Assembly: GCF_004353505.1 (NCBI RefSeq)
Contig: NZ_SMNQ01000002.1
Span: 62,001-126,000 of the forward strand
Length of the DNA stretch: 64,000 nucleotides
Direction of reading: 5' to 3'
DNA from: Streptomyces sp. WAC05374
GTDB lineage: Bacteria; Actinomycetota; Actinomycetes; Streptomycetales; Streptomycetaceae
The position numbers and the translations under genes were made by a program. Numbering within the stretch: the first letter of the stretch is position 1; each line of letters starts with the position of its first letter. This document shows, piece by piece, positions 35,471-43,910 of the stretch. Under the pieces are notes generated by a model. The model searched no databases. It saw only the letters and a list, made by a program, of their open reading frames with translations, and was not told the DNA's origin.

Positions 35471-36280
35471 ATGCCCGCTCCCCGCACGGTCCTGCTCACC
35501 GGAGCCGCCGGCGGCCTCGGCACCCTGATGCGGGGGCTGCTGCCGGCGTACGGATACGAGCTGCGCCTCTTCGACGTCGTCCCCATCGAGGGCGAGCCGG
35601 ACGCCGTCACGGCCGACCTCGCCGACCGGGAGGCGCTGCGCCAGGCCGTCCGGGGCGTGGACGCGGTCATCCACCTGGCGGGCATCTCCCTGGAGGCGCC
35701 CTTCGAGAAGATCCTGCGCGCCAACATCGAGGGGACGTACAACCTCTACGAGGCGGCCCGCCAGGAGGGCGTGCGCCGGATCGTGTTCGCGTCCAGCAAC
35801 CACGCGGTCGGCTTCACCCCGCGCCCGCGCGAGGGCGACCCGCTGATCCCGGTCGGCGCGGCGCACCGCCCCGACACGTACTACGGCCTGTCCAAGTGCT
35901 TCGGCGAGGACCTGGCCCAGCTCCACTGGGACCTGCACGGCACCGAGACCGTCTCCGTGCGCATCGGCTCCTGCTTTATGGAGCCCACCTCCGTACGGAT
36001 GCTGTCGGTGTGGCTGAGCCCCGGCGACTGCGCCCGGCTCTTCCACGCCGCGCTCACCGCCGAGGGCGTGGGGCACACCGTGGTCCACGGCTCCTCCGCC
36101 AACACCCGCCTGTGGTGGGACCTCTCCACGGCCCGGGCGCTCGGGTACGAGCCGCAGGACGACTCCGAGCAGTACGCCGGGAAGCTCATCGCCGAGCACG
36201 GCGAACTCGACGACGACAACCCCGACCACGCCCACCTCGGCGGTCACTTCTGCACGCACCCGCCCCAGTGGCCGCACTGA
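35471..36280 (+). CDS. udh: Uronate dehydrogenase
   Basis: 269 residues from the ATG at 35471 with AGGAG 9 bp upstream. It is an extended SDR (NAD-dependent epimerase-like). The nucleotide loop is LLTGAAGGLGTLM and the catalytic Tyr and Lys are in DTYYGLSKCFGEDL. ASSNHAVGF and VRIGSCFMEP match the substrate pocket of bacterial uronate dehydrogenases. It oxidises D-galacturonate or D-glucuronate to the aldarolactone with NAD, the first step of the oxidative uronate pathway. It is divergent from kdgD, with paired promoters and a repeated operator-like element. Confidence 0.88.
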   Translation: MPAPRTVLLTGAAGGLGTLMRGLLPAYGYELRLFDVVPIEGEPDAVTADLADREALRQAVRGVDAVIHLAGISLEAPFEKILRANIEGTYNLYEAARQEGVRRIVFASSNHAVGFTPRPREGDPLIPVGAAHRPDTYYGLSKCFGEDLAQLHWDLHGTETVSVRIGSCFMEPTSVRMLSVWLSPGDCARLFHAALTAEGVGHTVVHGSSANTRLWWDLSTARALGYEPQDDSEQYAGKLIAEHGELDDDNPDHAHLGGHFCTHPPQWPH

Positions 36281-36351
36281 TGCCGACGCCCGTGTAACCG
36301 GAGTGGCCGAAGGTAAGGGAACGGCAAAGCGGCCTCGCTCGTTACCCCGGC

Positions 36352-37539
36352 ATGACAGCTATGACCCCCGGCTCGAACATCCCCCTTCCCGTCACCCGCG
36401 TGGCGGTGGACGTCGCCGCGCCCGTGCGCCTCGACGTATCGGGCCTGCTGCTCACCGCCGACGGCAAGGTGCGCTCCGACGACGACTTCATCTTCTACAA
36501 CCAGCCGTCCGGGCCCGGCGTGACCTACCGGTCCGGCGGCGGCACGGCGCCCGACGCGATCATCGTGGACACGTCCGCCGTCCCGCCCGGCATCGAGAAG
36601 ATCGTCGTCACCGCGAGCCCGGACGCCCCGGGGCAGACCTTCCAGGGCATCGAGCCCACCGCCACCATCCGCGACGCCGACGACGGCGGCGTGCTCGCCA
36701 CCTTCACCCCGCCGCGCCTCGGCACGGAGACCGCGCTGGTCGTGGTCGAGGTCTACCTCCGGGGCGGCGCCTGGAAGGCCCGCGCCGTCGGCCAGGGGTA
36801 CGCCAACGGGCTGGCCGGCATCGCCACCGACTTCGGCGTCTCGGTCGACGAGGAGCCCGCCCAGGCCGCCCCCGCGGCGCCCGCCCCGGCCCAGGCAGCC
36901 CCCGCCCCGCAGGCCGCCCCGGCCCCCGCCCAGGCACCGGCGCCCCCGGCGGCCTCCACCGGGAAGATCAACCTCGACAAGGGCCGGGTCAGCCTCCAGA
37001 AGAACCAGACCGTCTCCCTCGTCAAGGGCGGCCGCCCCCTGCTCTCCCAGGTCAAGATGGGCCTCGGCTGGGAGCCCGCGTTCCGGGGCAAGGACATCGA
37101 CCTCGACGCCTCCGTCATCGCCTACGGCCCCCAGCGCAACCACCTGGACAGTTGCTACTTCGGCAAGCTCGCCATCCTCAACGGCGCCATCAAGCACTCC
37201 GGCGACAACCTCACCGGTGAGGGCGCGGGCGACGACGAGGTGATCGTGGTCGACCTCGGCCGGCTCCCCGCCGATGCCACGGGCCTGGTCTTCACGGTCA
37301 ACAGCTTCTCCGGCCAGAAGTTCACCGAGGTGGCCAAGGCGTACTGCCGCCTGATGGACGCGGCGACCGGCGAGGAGCTGGTCCGCTTCGACCTCACCTC
37401 CGCCGAGCCGCAGACCGGCGTCATGATGGCCAAGCTCATCAAGCAGTTCTCCGGCGAGTGGGAGATGACCGCGATGGGCGAGTTCGTGAAGTCGCGGACC
37501 GTGCGCGGCATGGTCAAGCCGGCCGCCCAGGCCCTGTGA
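36352..37539 (+). CDS. Tandem TerD-domain protein (tellurium resistance/stress family)
   Basis: 395 residues with two TerD domains. The first (about 30-165) has DDDFIFYNQPSGPGVTY and the acidic Ca2+ loop after it. The second (about 205-385) has DLDASVIAYGPQRNHLDSCYF and GDDEVIVVDLGRLP. They are joined by an Ala/Pro linker of about 35 residues, largely repeated APAPAQA. TerD proteins bind Ca2+ and take part in general stress and differentiation in Streptomyces. No ribosome-binding site is visible before the first ATG, so the mRNA may be leaderless. A second ATG is 9 bp downstream. A hairpin terminator follows the stop. Confidence 0.88.
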   Translation: MTAMTPGSNIPLPVTRVAVDVAAPVRLDVSGLLLTADGKVRSDDDFIFYNQPSGPGVTYRSGGGTAPDAIIVDTSAVPPGIEKIVVTASPDAPGQTFQGIEPTATIRDADDGGVLATFTPPRLGTETALVVVEVYLRGGAWKARAVGQGYANGLAGIATDFGVSVDEEPAQAAPAAPAPAQAAPAPQAAPAPAQAPAPPAASTGKINLDKGRVSLQKNQTVSLVKGGRPLLSQVKMGLGWEPAFRGKDIDLDASVIAYGPQRNHLDSCYFGKLAILNGAIKHSGDNLTGEGAGDDEVIVVDLGRLPADATGLVFTVNSFSGQKFTEVAKAYCRLMDAATGEELVRFDLTSAEPQTGVMMAKLIKQFSGEWEMTAMGEFVKSRTVRGMVKPAAQAL

Positions 37540-37548
37540 GCCACGACG

Positions 37549-37575
37549 GGGCGGCCCGGCCCGGCCGGGCCGCCC
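37549..37575 (+). terminator. Hairpin after TerD-domain gene
   Basis: Arms GGGCGGCCCGG (37549-37559) and CCGGGCCGCCC (37565-37575) with a 5-base loop form a perfect stem 9 bp after the stop codon. Confidence 0.65.
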
Positions 37576-37613
37576 TCCCCCCGTCCGGACCGGGGACGAC
37601 GGAGGCGTACGGG

Positions 37614-38375
37614 ATGCGGCCCACCGGTCGCCGCGTCCTCGTCAGCGGCGCCTCGCGGGGCCTCGGCCGCGCGGTCGCCCAGGCCTTCGCGGCGAACGGC
37701 GACCGGGTCGCGGTGCACTACGCCTCGCGCGCCGACGAGGCCCGTACGACGCTCGACTCCCTTCCCGGCACGGGCCACGCCCTGACGGGCGGCGACCTCA
37801 CCGACCCGGCCGGGGCCGTGCGGGTCGCGGACGCCGCCGCCACCGCGCTCGGCGGCCTGGACGTTCTCGTCAACAACGCGGCGGTCAACACCCGCCACCC
37901 GCTGCCCGACACCCCCTACGACGCGTGGGTCGCGGCCTGGCAGCAGCATGTCGCCGTCAACCTGCTCGCCACCGCGAACCTGAGCCACCTGGCCGCACGC
38001 CGCATGATCGACCAGGGCACGGGCGGACGCATCGTCAACATCGGCTCACGCGGAGCGTTCCGGGGCGAACCGGACCACCCCGCCTACGGCGCCACCAAAG
38101 CCGCCGTCCACGCCCTGGGCCAGTCGCTGGCGGTCTCCCTCGCGCCGTACGGCATCGCCGTCGCCTCGGTCGCCCCCGGCTTCTTCGCCACGGAGCGCGT
38201 GGCGCCCCGCCTGACCGGCCCGGAGGGCGACGCCATCCGCGCCCAGAGCCCCTTCGGCCGGGTGGGCACGCCCGAGGAGATCGCGGCCGCGGTGCTCTGG
38301 CTGGCGTCGCCCGCCGCCGAGTGGTCCTCCGGCACCATCCTGGACCTGAACGGCGCGTCCCACCTCCGCACCTGA
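37614..38375 (+). CDS. SDR-family oxidoreductase
   Basis: 253 residues, classical short-chain dehydrogenase/reductase. The cofactor motif is VLVSGASRGLGRAVAQAF (TGxxxGxG type), the structural NNAAVN is present, and the catalytic Ser and Tyr-x-x-x-Lys are in VNIGSRGAF and HPAYGATKAAV. The end SSGTILDLNGASHLRT is typical of the FabG-like group, and Arg/His residues after the first strand favour NADPH. It lies after the TerD gene terminator and is probably transcribed on its own. Substrate unknown. Confidence 0.9.
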   Translation: MRPTGRRVLVSGASRGLGRAVAQAFAANGDRVAVHYASRADEARTTLDSLPGTGHALTGGDLTDPAGAVRVADAAATALGGLDVLVNNAAVNTRHPLPDTPYDAWVAAWQQHVAVNLLATANLSHLAARRMIDQGTGGRIVNIGSRGAFRGEPDHPAYGATKAAVHALGQSLAVSLAPYGIAVASVAPGFFATERVAPRLTGPEGDAIRAQSPFGRVGTPEEIAAAVLWLASPAAEWSSGTILDLNGASHLRT

Positions 38376-38421
38376 AGCGCCCCGCCCGGCCGCGGCGGGG
38401 CCGGGCCGGGCGGACAAAGCG

Positions 38422-39882
38422 TCAGGCGCCCGTGCGCGAGCGGGACTTGAACGCGGCCTTACGGGCCTCCTTCGCCACGTGCTTGTCGCGGTGCAGCCGG
38501 CCCATCGCCTCCAGGACCTCCGGCGTGGCCGGGTGCTCCACCCGCCAGGCGGCGTCGAAGAAGCCGCTGTGCTGGCTCGTCAGCCCCTCCACCAGTTCCT
38601 GGAGTTCCTCCAGGTCGCCGCCGCCCGCCGCGTCCAATTGCGCCGCGATCGTGTCGATGGCCAGCCAGAAGATCATCGACTCCGGCGGCGCCGGCACATC
38701 CGCCGCGCCCCGCTCCGCGAGCCACACACGGGCCAGACCGCCCAGCTCCGGGTCGCCCAGGACCTCCCGTACCGCTTCCTCCGCCTCCGCGCCCACCAGC
38801 GACAGGGCCTGCTGGCAGCGGAGCCGCCGCAGGGGCGAGCCGGCGTCCGTGCCCTTCGCCGCCGCGAGCAGCTCGCGCGCCGCCGGGACCGCCTCCCGGC
38901 GGGCCAGCCACTCCTGGGTCTCCGCCCGCGCCGACGCCTCCGGGTAGTGGGCCACCCCGTCGAGCAGCGTGTCCGCGCCCTTGTCGGCCAGGTCGCCGAC
39001 CGCCGGGACGTCCATGCCCGCCTCCAGCATCCGGGCGCGGACGCCGTACAGCCCGAGGGGGGTCAGCTTGACCATCCCGTACCGCGACACGTCCTCGTCG
39101 TCGCCCATGGGCGCCGGGTCCTCGTCCTCCTCGGCCATCAGCGCCTCGTCGACGGGCTGGTACGCGACGAGCCCGACCGGCTCCAGCACCCGGAACTGGT
39201 CGTCCAGGCGCATCATGGCCTCCGACACCTGCTCCAGGACGTCGTCGGTCGGTTCGCCCATGTCGTCGGGCACGATCATCGACGCGGCGAGCGCGGGCAG
39301 CGGCACCGGAGCGGCACCGGCGCCACCCTCCGCGACGGTGAGCAGGTACAGGTTCGCGAGGACGCCGTCGAGGAACTCGGCCTCGCGCTGCGGGTCCCAG
39401 TCCAGCGACTCCAGGTCGAGGTCGCCGTCCTCGCCGATCGCGTCGGCCAGGTCGTCGAACAGGGGCGCGGTCGCGTCCGCGAGCGCCGTCTCCAGGGCGT
39501 CCAGCCACAGCGCGAGGACGTCCTGGGGCGCCCCGCCGGTGACCAGGGCGAGCTGTCCGCCGGGCTCCACGGCACCGCCCTCGCCGCCGTGCTCGTCCTC
39601 CTGCGGCTCCTCGACCACCACGAGCCCGGTGTCGACGGCGACGCGCCACGCCTCGCCGGCATAGGCCGCGCCGTCGTCGTCCGGGGCGAGCCCCAGCGCC
39701 TCGGCGGCGGACGGCAGTTGCTCCTCGACGAGCTCGCCGTCGGCGTCCACCCGGGTGTCGGGCCCCGCCCAGCGGGCGAGCCGGACGGCCCTGGCCAGCA
39801 GCGGGGCGACGAGGGCGTCGCGCGCGAGCTCCGCGTCCGAGGGCAGCCGCACCGGCGGCAGGGTGGGGCGATCCGACGACAT
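38422..39882 (-). CDS. Conserved acidic hypothetical protein
   Basis: 486 residues from the ATG at 39882, preceded by GAGGAGAG. There is no signal peptide or membrane span. The protein is strongly acidic (VDADGELVEEQLPS, EEPQEDEHGGEGG, MAEEDEDPAPMGDDEDV) and mostly helical. The C-terminal third (ARELLAAAKGTDAGSPLRR, then AEEAVREVLGDPELGGLARV) reads like HEAT-type helical pairs. I know similar unannotated proteins from other Streptomyces but no function. It converges with the SDR gene and is divergent from the secreted nuclease-like gene. Confidence 0.75.
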   Translation of the reverse strand: MSSDRPTLPPVRLPSDAELARDALVAPLLARAVRLARWAGPDTRVDADGELVEEQLPSAAEALGLAPDDDGAAYAGEAWRVAVDTGLVVVEEPQEDEHGGEGGAVEPGGQLALVTGGAPQDVLALWLDALETALADATAPLFDDLADAIGEDGDLDLESLDWDPQREAEFLDGVLANLYLLTVAEGGAGAAPVPLPALAASMIVPDDMGEPTDDVLEQVSEAMMRLDDQFRVLEPVGLVAYQPVDEALMAEEDEDPAPMGDDEDVSRYGMVKLTPLGLYGVRARMLEAGMDVPAVGDLADKGADTLLDGVAHYPEASARAETQEWLARREAVPAARELLAAAKGTDAGSPLRRLRCQQALSLVGAEAEEAVREVLGDPELGGLARVWLAERGAADVPAPPESMIFWLAIDTIAAQLDAAGGGDLEELQELVEGLTSQHSGFFDAAWRVEHPATPEVLEAMGRLHRDKHVAKEARKAAFKSRSRTGA

Positions 39883-39957
39883 CAGCGGTCTCTCCTCGGC
39901 ACATGCGTGGGGGTCGGGCGGCCCCCAGCGTAGACGCATTCGGCCCCCCACCCGGCC

Positions 39958-40001
39958 GTTCATGTACCGGTCAAAATCCGGCCATCCGTGAACCCTTGAC
40001 A
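39958..40001 (+). promoter_or_regulatory. Probable PHO box and -35 of the secreted nuclease-like gene
   Basis: Three 11-bp direct repeat units run head to tail: GTTCATGTACC (39958-39968), GGTCAAAATCC (39969-39979) and GGCCATCCGTG (39980-39990). They fit the G-G/T-T/C-C-A pattern of PhoP-binding direct-repeat units in Streptomyces. A consensus -35 TTGACA follows at 39996-40001. PhoP bound here could activate transcription under phosphate limitation. Confidence 0.6.
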
Positions 40002-40075
40002 AGTATGGGCCCCAGCCAAGAGATTGACGCGCGTAGAGCTACCGCTCAGTACCTCCCACACATTCGGAGCCTGTG

Positions 40076-41935
40076 ATGTCTTCCTCCCTCCCGAGATCCG
40101 CGCCGCGCACCGCCGCCGTCTCGGCCGTCGTCGCCACCGCACTCGCCGCCGGCCTGATCGCCGCCGGTTCGGCCACCGCCGCCGACCCGGCCGGCAGCAC
40201 CGCCGACGCGGTGCGCATCCACGACATTCAGGGCACCACTCGGATATCCCCGCTCGTGGGACAGCAGGTCAGCGGTGTGTCCGGCATCGTCACCGGCGTA
40301 CGCGCTTACGGCTCGCGCGGGTTCTGGCTCCAGGACACCCGGGCCGACGACAACCCGGCCACCAGTGAGGGCGTGTTCGTCTACACCGGCTCGGTCCCGA
40401 CCGTCGCCGTCGGCGACGCGGTCACCGTCTCCGGCACCGTCACGGAGTACGTCCCGGGCGGCACCTCCTCCGGGAACCAGTCGCTCACGCAGATCACCAA
40501 GCCGACCGTCACCGTCACCTCCTCCGGCAACCCGGTGCCCGCACCGGTCACCATCACCGCCCGCTCGGTCCCCTCGGCGTACGCGCCCGAGGGCGACCCG
40601 GCGGCCGGCGGGTCCATCAACGGCCTGACCCTCCAGCCGGGCCGTTACGCCCTGGACCACTACGAGTCCCTGGAGGGCACCAACGTCCGCATCGGCTCCT
40701 CCCGGGTCGTCGGCGCGACCAGCCCGCACCACGAGATGTGGGTGACGGTGAAGCCGCACGAGAACGACAACCGGCGCGGCGGCACGGTCTACGGCTCGTA
40801 CACCTCGCAGAACACCGGCCGCCTCCAGATCCAGTCGCTGGTCCCGATCGCCCAGACGCCGTTCCCGAAGGCGAACGTGGGCGACTGGCTGACCGGCACG
40901 ACCGAGGGCCCGCTGGACTTCAACCAGTTCGGCGGCTACGCCCTCGCCGCCCGGTCCCTCGGCACGGTCGCCGACCGGGGCCTGGAGCGGGAGAGGACCG
41001 AGAAGCAGCACCGCAGCGAGCTCGCGGTGGCGACGTACAACGTCGAGAACCTCGACCCGTCGGACCCGCAGGAGAAGTTCGACGCGCTCGCGAGCGCCGT
41101 CGTGGAGAACCTGGCCTCGCCCGACATCGTCGCCCTGGAGGAGATCCAGGACAACAACGGCGCCAAGAACGACGGCACGGTCGCCGCCGACGAGACGCTG
41201 AAGAAGTTCACGGACGCGATCGTGGCGGCCGGCGGACCGGCGTACGAGTGGCGCACCATCGACCCCGTCAACAACAAGGACGGCGGCGAGCCGGGCGGCA
41301 ACATCCGCCAGGTGTTCCTCTTCAACCCCGAGCGCGTGTCGTTCACGGACCGCGCGGGCGGCGACGCGACGACCGCGACCGGCGTCGTACGGGAGAAGGG
41401 GCGGGCGGCCCTGACCCACTCCCCCGGCCGGATCGACCCGGCGAACACGGCGTGGGACAACAGCCGCAAGCCGCTCGCGGGCGAGTTCACCTTCCGCGGC
41501 CGTACGGTCTTCGTGATCGCCAACCACTTCGGTTCGAAGGGCGGCGACGAGTCGCTGGTCTCGCACCGCCAGCCGCCGAACCGTTCCTCCGAGGCCAAGC
41601 GCCTCCTCCAGGCGCAGGCCGTCAACACCTTCGTCAAGGACATCCTGGCGGCCCAGCGCACCGCCGACGTCGTCGTCCTCGGCGACATCAACGACTTCGA
41701 GTTCTCCGCGACGACGGAGGCGCTGACGGACGACGGCGCCCTGCACGCGGCGGTCACGTCCCTGCCGCGCAGCGAGCGTTACTCGTACGTGTTCCAGGGC
41801 AACAGCCAGGTTCTGGACCAGATCCTGACCAGCCCGTCGATCCGCCACTTCGAGTACGACAGCGTGCACATCAACGCCGAGTTCGCCGAGCAGAACAGCG
41901 ACCACGACCCGCAGGTGCTGCGCTTCCGCCCGTAG
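40076..41935 (+). CDS. Secreted endonuclease/exonuclease/phosphatase-family protein
   Basis: 619 residues from the ATG at 40076 (a GTG lies one codon upstream). GGAG is the ribosome-binding site. Signal peptide: AVSAVVATALAAGLIAAGSATAA. An OB-like domain (about 45-150; IHDIQGTTRISPLVGQQVSG) precedes the EEP catalytic domain at about 315-619. That domain has AVATYNVENLDPSD, DIVALEEIQDNNG (metal-binding Glu), VIANHFGSKGGD (His), VVLGDINDFEFS and the C-terminal EQNSDHDPQVL (Asp-His). It should degrade extracellular DNA or phosphoesters. The upstream PHO-box-like repeats fit phosphate scavenging. It converges with the next gene with a 4-bp gap. Confidence 0.88.
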   Translation: MSSSLPRSAPRTAAVSAVVATALAAGLIAAGSATAADPAGSTADAVRIHDIQGTTRISPLVGQQVSGVSGIVTGVRAYGSRGFWLQDTRADDNPATSEGVFVYTGSVPTVAVGDAVTVSGTVTEYVPGGTSSGNQSLTQITKPTVTVTSSGNPVPAPVTITARSVPSAYAPEGDPAAGGSINGLTLQPGRYALDHYESLEGTNVRIGSSRVVGATSPHHEMWVTVKPHENDNRRGGTVYGSYTSQNTGRLQIQSLVPIAQTPFPKANVGDWLTGTTEGPLDFNQFGGYALAARSLGTVADRGLERERTEKQHRSELAVATYNVENLDPSDPQEKFDALASAVVENLASPDIVALEEIQDNNGAKNDGTVAADETLKKFTDAIVAAGGPAYEWRTIDPVNNKDGGEPGGNIRQVFLFNPERVSFTDRAGGDATTATGVVREKGRAALTHSPGRIDPANTAWDNSRKPLAGEFTFRGRTVFVIANHFGSKGGDESLVSHRQPPNRSSEAKRLLQAQAVNTFVKDILAAQRTADVVVLGDINDFEFSATTEALTDDGALHAAVTSLPRSERYSYVFQGNSQVLDQILTSPSIRHFEYDSVHINAEFAEQNSDHDPQVLRFRP

Positions 41936-41939
41936 CCCG

Positions 41940-42656
41940 TCAGGACGCGCCCGCGCTGAGGCTCAGTGCGGGCGCGTACCGCTTCACGCCACCGCCGGTG
42001 ACCCCGGGGTACGTCCGCACCTTCGTCCACTGCGGTGTGTCCGCGCCGATCCCGTCGCCGGGCGCGGCGAGTGCCTGGATGTGGGCCTCGGCGCTCTCCC
42101 ACTCCGCGTAGTTGAGGACGCGGGTGCCGTCGAGGCTGATGTGGAAGTGCCCGGAGATCCCGCCGGGGTGGGGTCCCGGGTCGGTCCGCAGCGCCTCGAA
42201 CACGCCGTCCACCCAGTCCCGTTGGCGGTCGGCGTCGGGACCGTCGAACTCGACGTCCACGATCACCACGCAGTTGGGTACGCGGGTGTCGTCGGCGTTC
42301 AGCGCACCGCTGCGGTAGCGCGTGTACGAGTGCAGCGCCACCCGCTCGATCCCGGGAACGGCGGCGTCGATCTCGGCGTTGCGGTCGTCCCGGTGCACAC
42401 GGACGAACTCCTCGTACGCCTCCTCGCTCGTCCACTGCGAGTAGTGCAGGAGCGTTTCCCCGTCCTCGCCGGTGTGGACCGTGTACGACAGCAGCCCCAC
42501 GTCCGGCCAGTCCCGCGTGCGCCAGGCCGCCTCGATGGCGTCGACAGCGGCCCGCTGCCGCTCCGGCGTACCGACGCGCCAGGTGCTCACCTTGACGACG
42601 CCGACGCCGGGGCGGCGCAGGTCCGGACGGGCGTGGGGCTCCACGATCATGGTCAT
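41940..42656 (-). CDS. Protein with two antibiotic-biosynthesis-monooxygenase (ABM) domains
   Basis: 238 residues from the ATG at 42656 with an excellent GAGGAGGA site. Two dimeric alpha/beta-barrel repeats are visible. The first has VKVSTWRVGTPERQRAAVDAI to LLHYSQWTSEEAYEEFV (about 15-95). The second has CVVIVDVEFDGPDADRQRDW to VLNYAEWESAEAHIQAL (about 125-215). The shared pattern L-x-Y-x-x-W-x-S/T-x-E-x-x supports an ancient duplication. Members act on small aromatic or haem-like compounds, often without cofactor. The function here is unknown. Confidence 0.82.
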   Translation of the reverse strand: MTMIVEPHARPDLRRPGVGVVKVSTWRVGTPERQRAAVDAIEAAWRTRDWPDVGLLSYTVHTGEDGETLLHYSQWTSEEAYEEFVRVHRDDRNAEIDAAVPGIERVALHSYTRYRSGALNADDTRVPNCVVIVDVEFDGPDADRQRDWVDGVFEALRTDPGPHPGGISGHFHISLDGTRVLNYAEWESAEAHIQALAAPGDGIGADTPQWTKVRTYPGVTGGGVKRYAPALSLSAGAS

Positions 42657-42758
42657 GCCGGTCCTCCTCGTCCGCCGCGCCACCCGTGTGGCGCGGTCGC
42701 ACGACCATGCTCGGAGATCAAGTGCGGTTGAGGTCAAGGACGCCGGGGCGACGGCCCG

Positions 42759-43046
42759 TCAGCCCGGCCAGGTGCCCGTCAGACGACGGACGCCCACCGC
42801 CCCGCCCCGGTCCACGGCGGCCTTGACCACCGCGAAGATGGCACCCTCGACGGCCGCCGCGAGGAGGATTTCCTTCCACTCCCGTTCCTCGTCCATGGCG
42901 TCCGGTGCGTCTCCGTTGCCGATCGCGGCCCAGGTGCGGGAGAACAGCGTGCTCGCCACGGCACCGCTCGCCATGCCCAGGAGGATGCCGACCGGACGGT
43001 ACAGAAGCTTCTGCTTGCGCTTCTTCTTCTTCGCCTGCTTGGCCAT
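42759..43046 (-). CDS. DUF4235 small membrane protein
   Basis: 95 residues. A very basic N-terminus (MAKQAKKKKRKQKLL) is followed by a glycine-rich hydrophobic segment (RPVGILLGMASGAVASTLF). A second hydrophobic helix holds KEILLAAAVEGAIFAVVKAAV. This matches the DUF4235 family common in Streptomyces. It is the last of three co-directional small genes (holin-like, DUF3618, DUF4235), 8 bp after the DUF3618 gene. The group is likely a stress-related membrane cluster of unknown mechanism. Confidence 0.82.
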   Translation of the reverse strand: MAKQAKKKKRKQKLLYRPVGILLGMASGAVASTLFSRTWAAIGNGDAPDAMDEEREWKEILLAAAVEGAIFAVVKAAVDRGGAVGVRRLTGTWPG

Positions 43047-43054
43047 GTCCGGCC

Positions 43055-43312
43055 TCACCCCCAGATTCCGGTACGGCGGAGCTGCCACAGCACGACACCG
43101 GCGACCACGACCGCGGCGACCGCCGCGAGGGCCCGGCGCGGGTGTTCCCGGACCGGTTCCGGGGTCTTGTCGTGCACCAGGTGGGCGGCGCGTGCCTTCA
43201 CGTCCGTCCTGGCCATGAGCTGGTCGATGGTCTCGCCCAGTTCCTGCCGTTTGCGGGCCGCCTGGAGGCGGAGTTCGTCAGGTCCCGGGCTGCGGTGGGT
43301 GTCCCGTGTCAT
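43055..43312 (-). CDS. DUF3618 small membrane-anchored protein
   Basis: 85 residues. The N-terminal amphipathic helix LQAARKRQELGETIDQLMART is the DUF3618 signature (R-x-E-L-x-x-T-I/V-x-x-L). It is followed by a short linker and one C-terminal membrane span (ALAAVAAVVVAGVVLWQL). The start overlaps the holin-like gene stop (ATGA), so the two proteins are co-translated and may interact at the membrane. Function unknown. Confidence 0.82.
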   Translation of the reverse strand: MTRDTHRSPGPDELRLQAARKRQELGETIDQLMARTDVKARAAHLVHDKTPEPVREHPRRALAAVAAVVVAGVVLWQLRRTGIWG

Positions 43313-43698
43313 CGGTGGACCCTCTCCTTGATCTCGTGGACGTCCGATCGCACACCGTCGATGGCCCGCTCGGGCTTGGGCGGCACCGCGCGTTTGAGCT
43401 GCGCCCGGCCCAGCGCGGCCAGGACGCCGGCCAGGACCAGGAAGATCCCTGTCGCGATCAGTACGGCCGCCCACACGTCGAGCGGTATCGCCAGTGCGGC
43501 GGCGACGCTGGCCCACACACCGATGAGCCCGACATAGCCGACGGCCGCCGCGGCGCCCAGCATCCCGCCGCCCTTGCCGGCGCGTTTGCCCTTCTGCATC
43601 ATCTCGGCCTGCGCGGTGCGCATCTCGGTCTTCACCAGGTCGGAGAGCTGTTCCGACGCCTGCTTCACCAGCTCGCCGACCGACGGTTCTCCGGCCAC
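43309..43698 (-). CDS. Phage-holin-like (actinobacterial holin-X type) membrane protein
   Basis: 129 residues from the GTG at 43698 with GGGAGG as ribosome-binding site. The N-terminal helix (SVGELVKQASEQLSDLVKTEMRT) is amphipathic. Two membrane spans follow (LGAAAAVGYVGLIGVWASVAAALAI and VWAAVLIATGIFLVLAGVLAAL). The C-terminus is charged (KPERAIDGVRSDVHEIKERV). This is the family annotated as phage holin or Actinobacteria holin-X, although such chromosomal copies are not linked to prophage. It heads the three-gene cluster. Confidence 0.83.
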   Translation of the reverse strand: MAGEPSVGELVKQASEQLSDLVKTEMRTAQAEMMQKGKRAGKGGGMLGAAAAVGYVGLIGVWASVAAALAIPLDVWAAVLIATGIFLVLAGVLAALGRAQLKRAVPPKPERAIDGVRSDVHEIKERVHR

Positions 43699-43839
43699 GC
43701 GGATCGCCTCCCATCTCGTACGGGGAAGCTCCGGGTACCCCGTCGAGCGGCAGCGCAACCAGCCGATTCTTCAGCGACCCTTGCCCTGACTTGGGCAAGC
43801 GTTAAGGAACCCTGCACCGTCGTCGCCCAGGACAGCCGT

Positions 43840-43872
43840 CAGCCCGCCGACCGTGAGGCGGTCGGCGGGCTG
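43840..43872 (-). terminator. Hairpin downstream of the 68-aa secreted protein gene
   Basis: Perfect 14-bp arms CAGCCCGCCGACCG (43840-43853) and CGGTCGGCGGGCTG (43859-43872) enclose a 5-base loop. It lies 38 bp after the stop of the minus-strand gene at 43911, ahead of the holin-like cluster. No T tract follows. Confidence 0.7.
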
Positions 43873-43910
43873 CTGCGGGGCGGCGTGCGAGGAGCGGCTG
43901 CGGAACCGGC

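Noticed and set aside
36244..37197. Plus-minus overlapping coding gene opposite the TerD protein
   Set aside because: The minus-strand frame is Gly/Arg-rich low complexity, whereas the plus-strand frame has two intact TerD domains.
43309..43698. Prophage holin indicating a phage remnant
   Set aside because: No other phage genes, att sites or tRNA nearby. This family is common in chromosomal stress clusters of actinobacteria.
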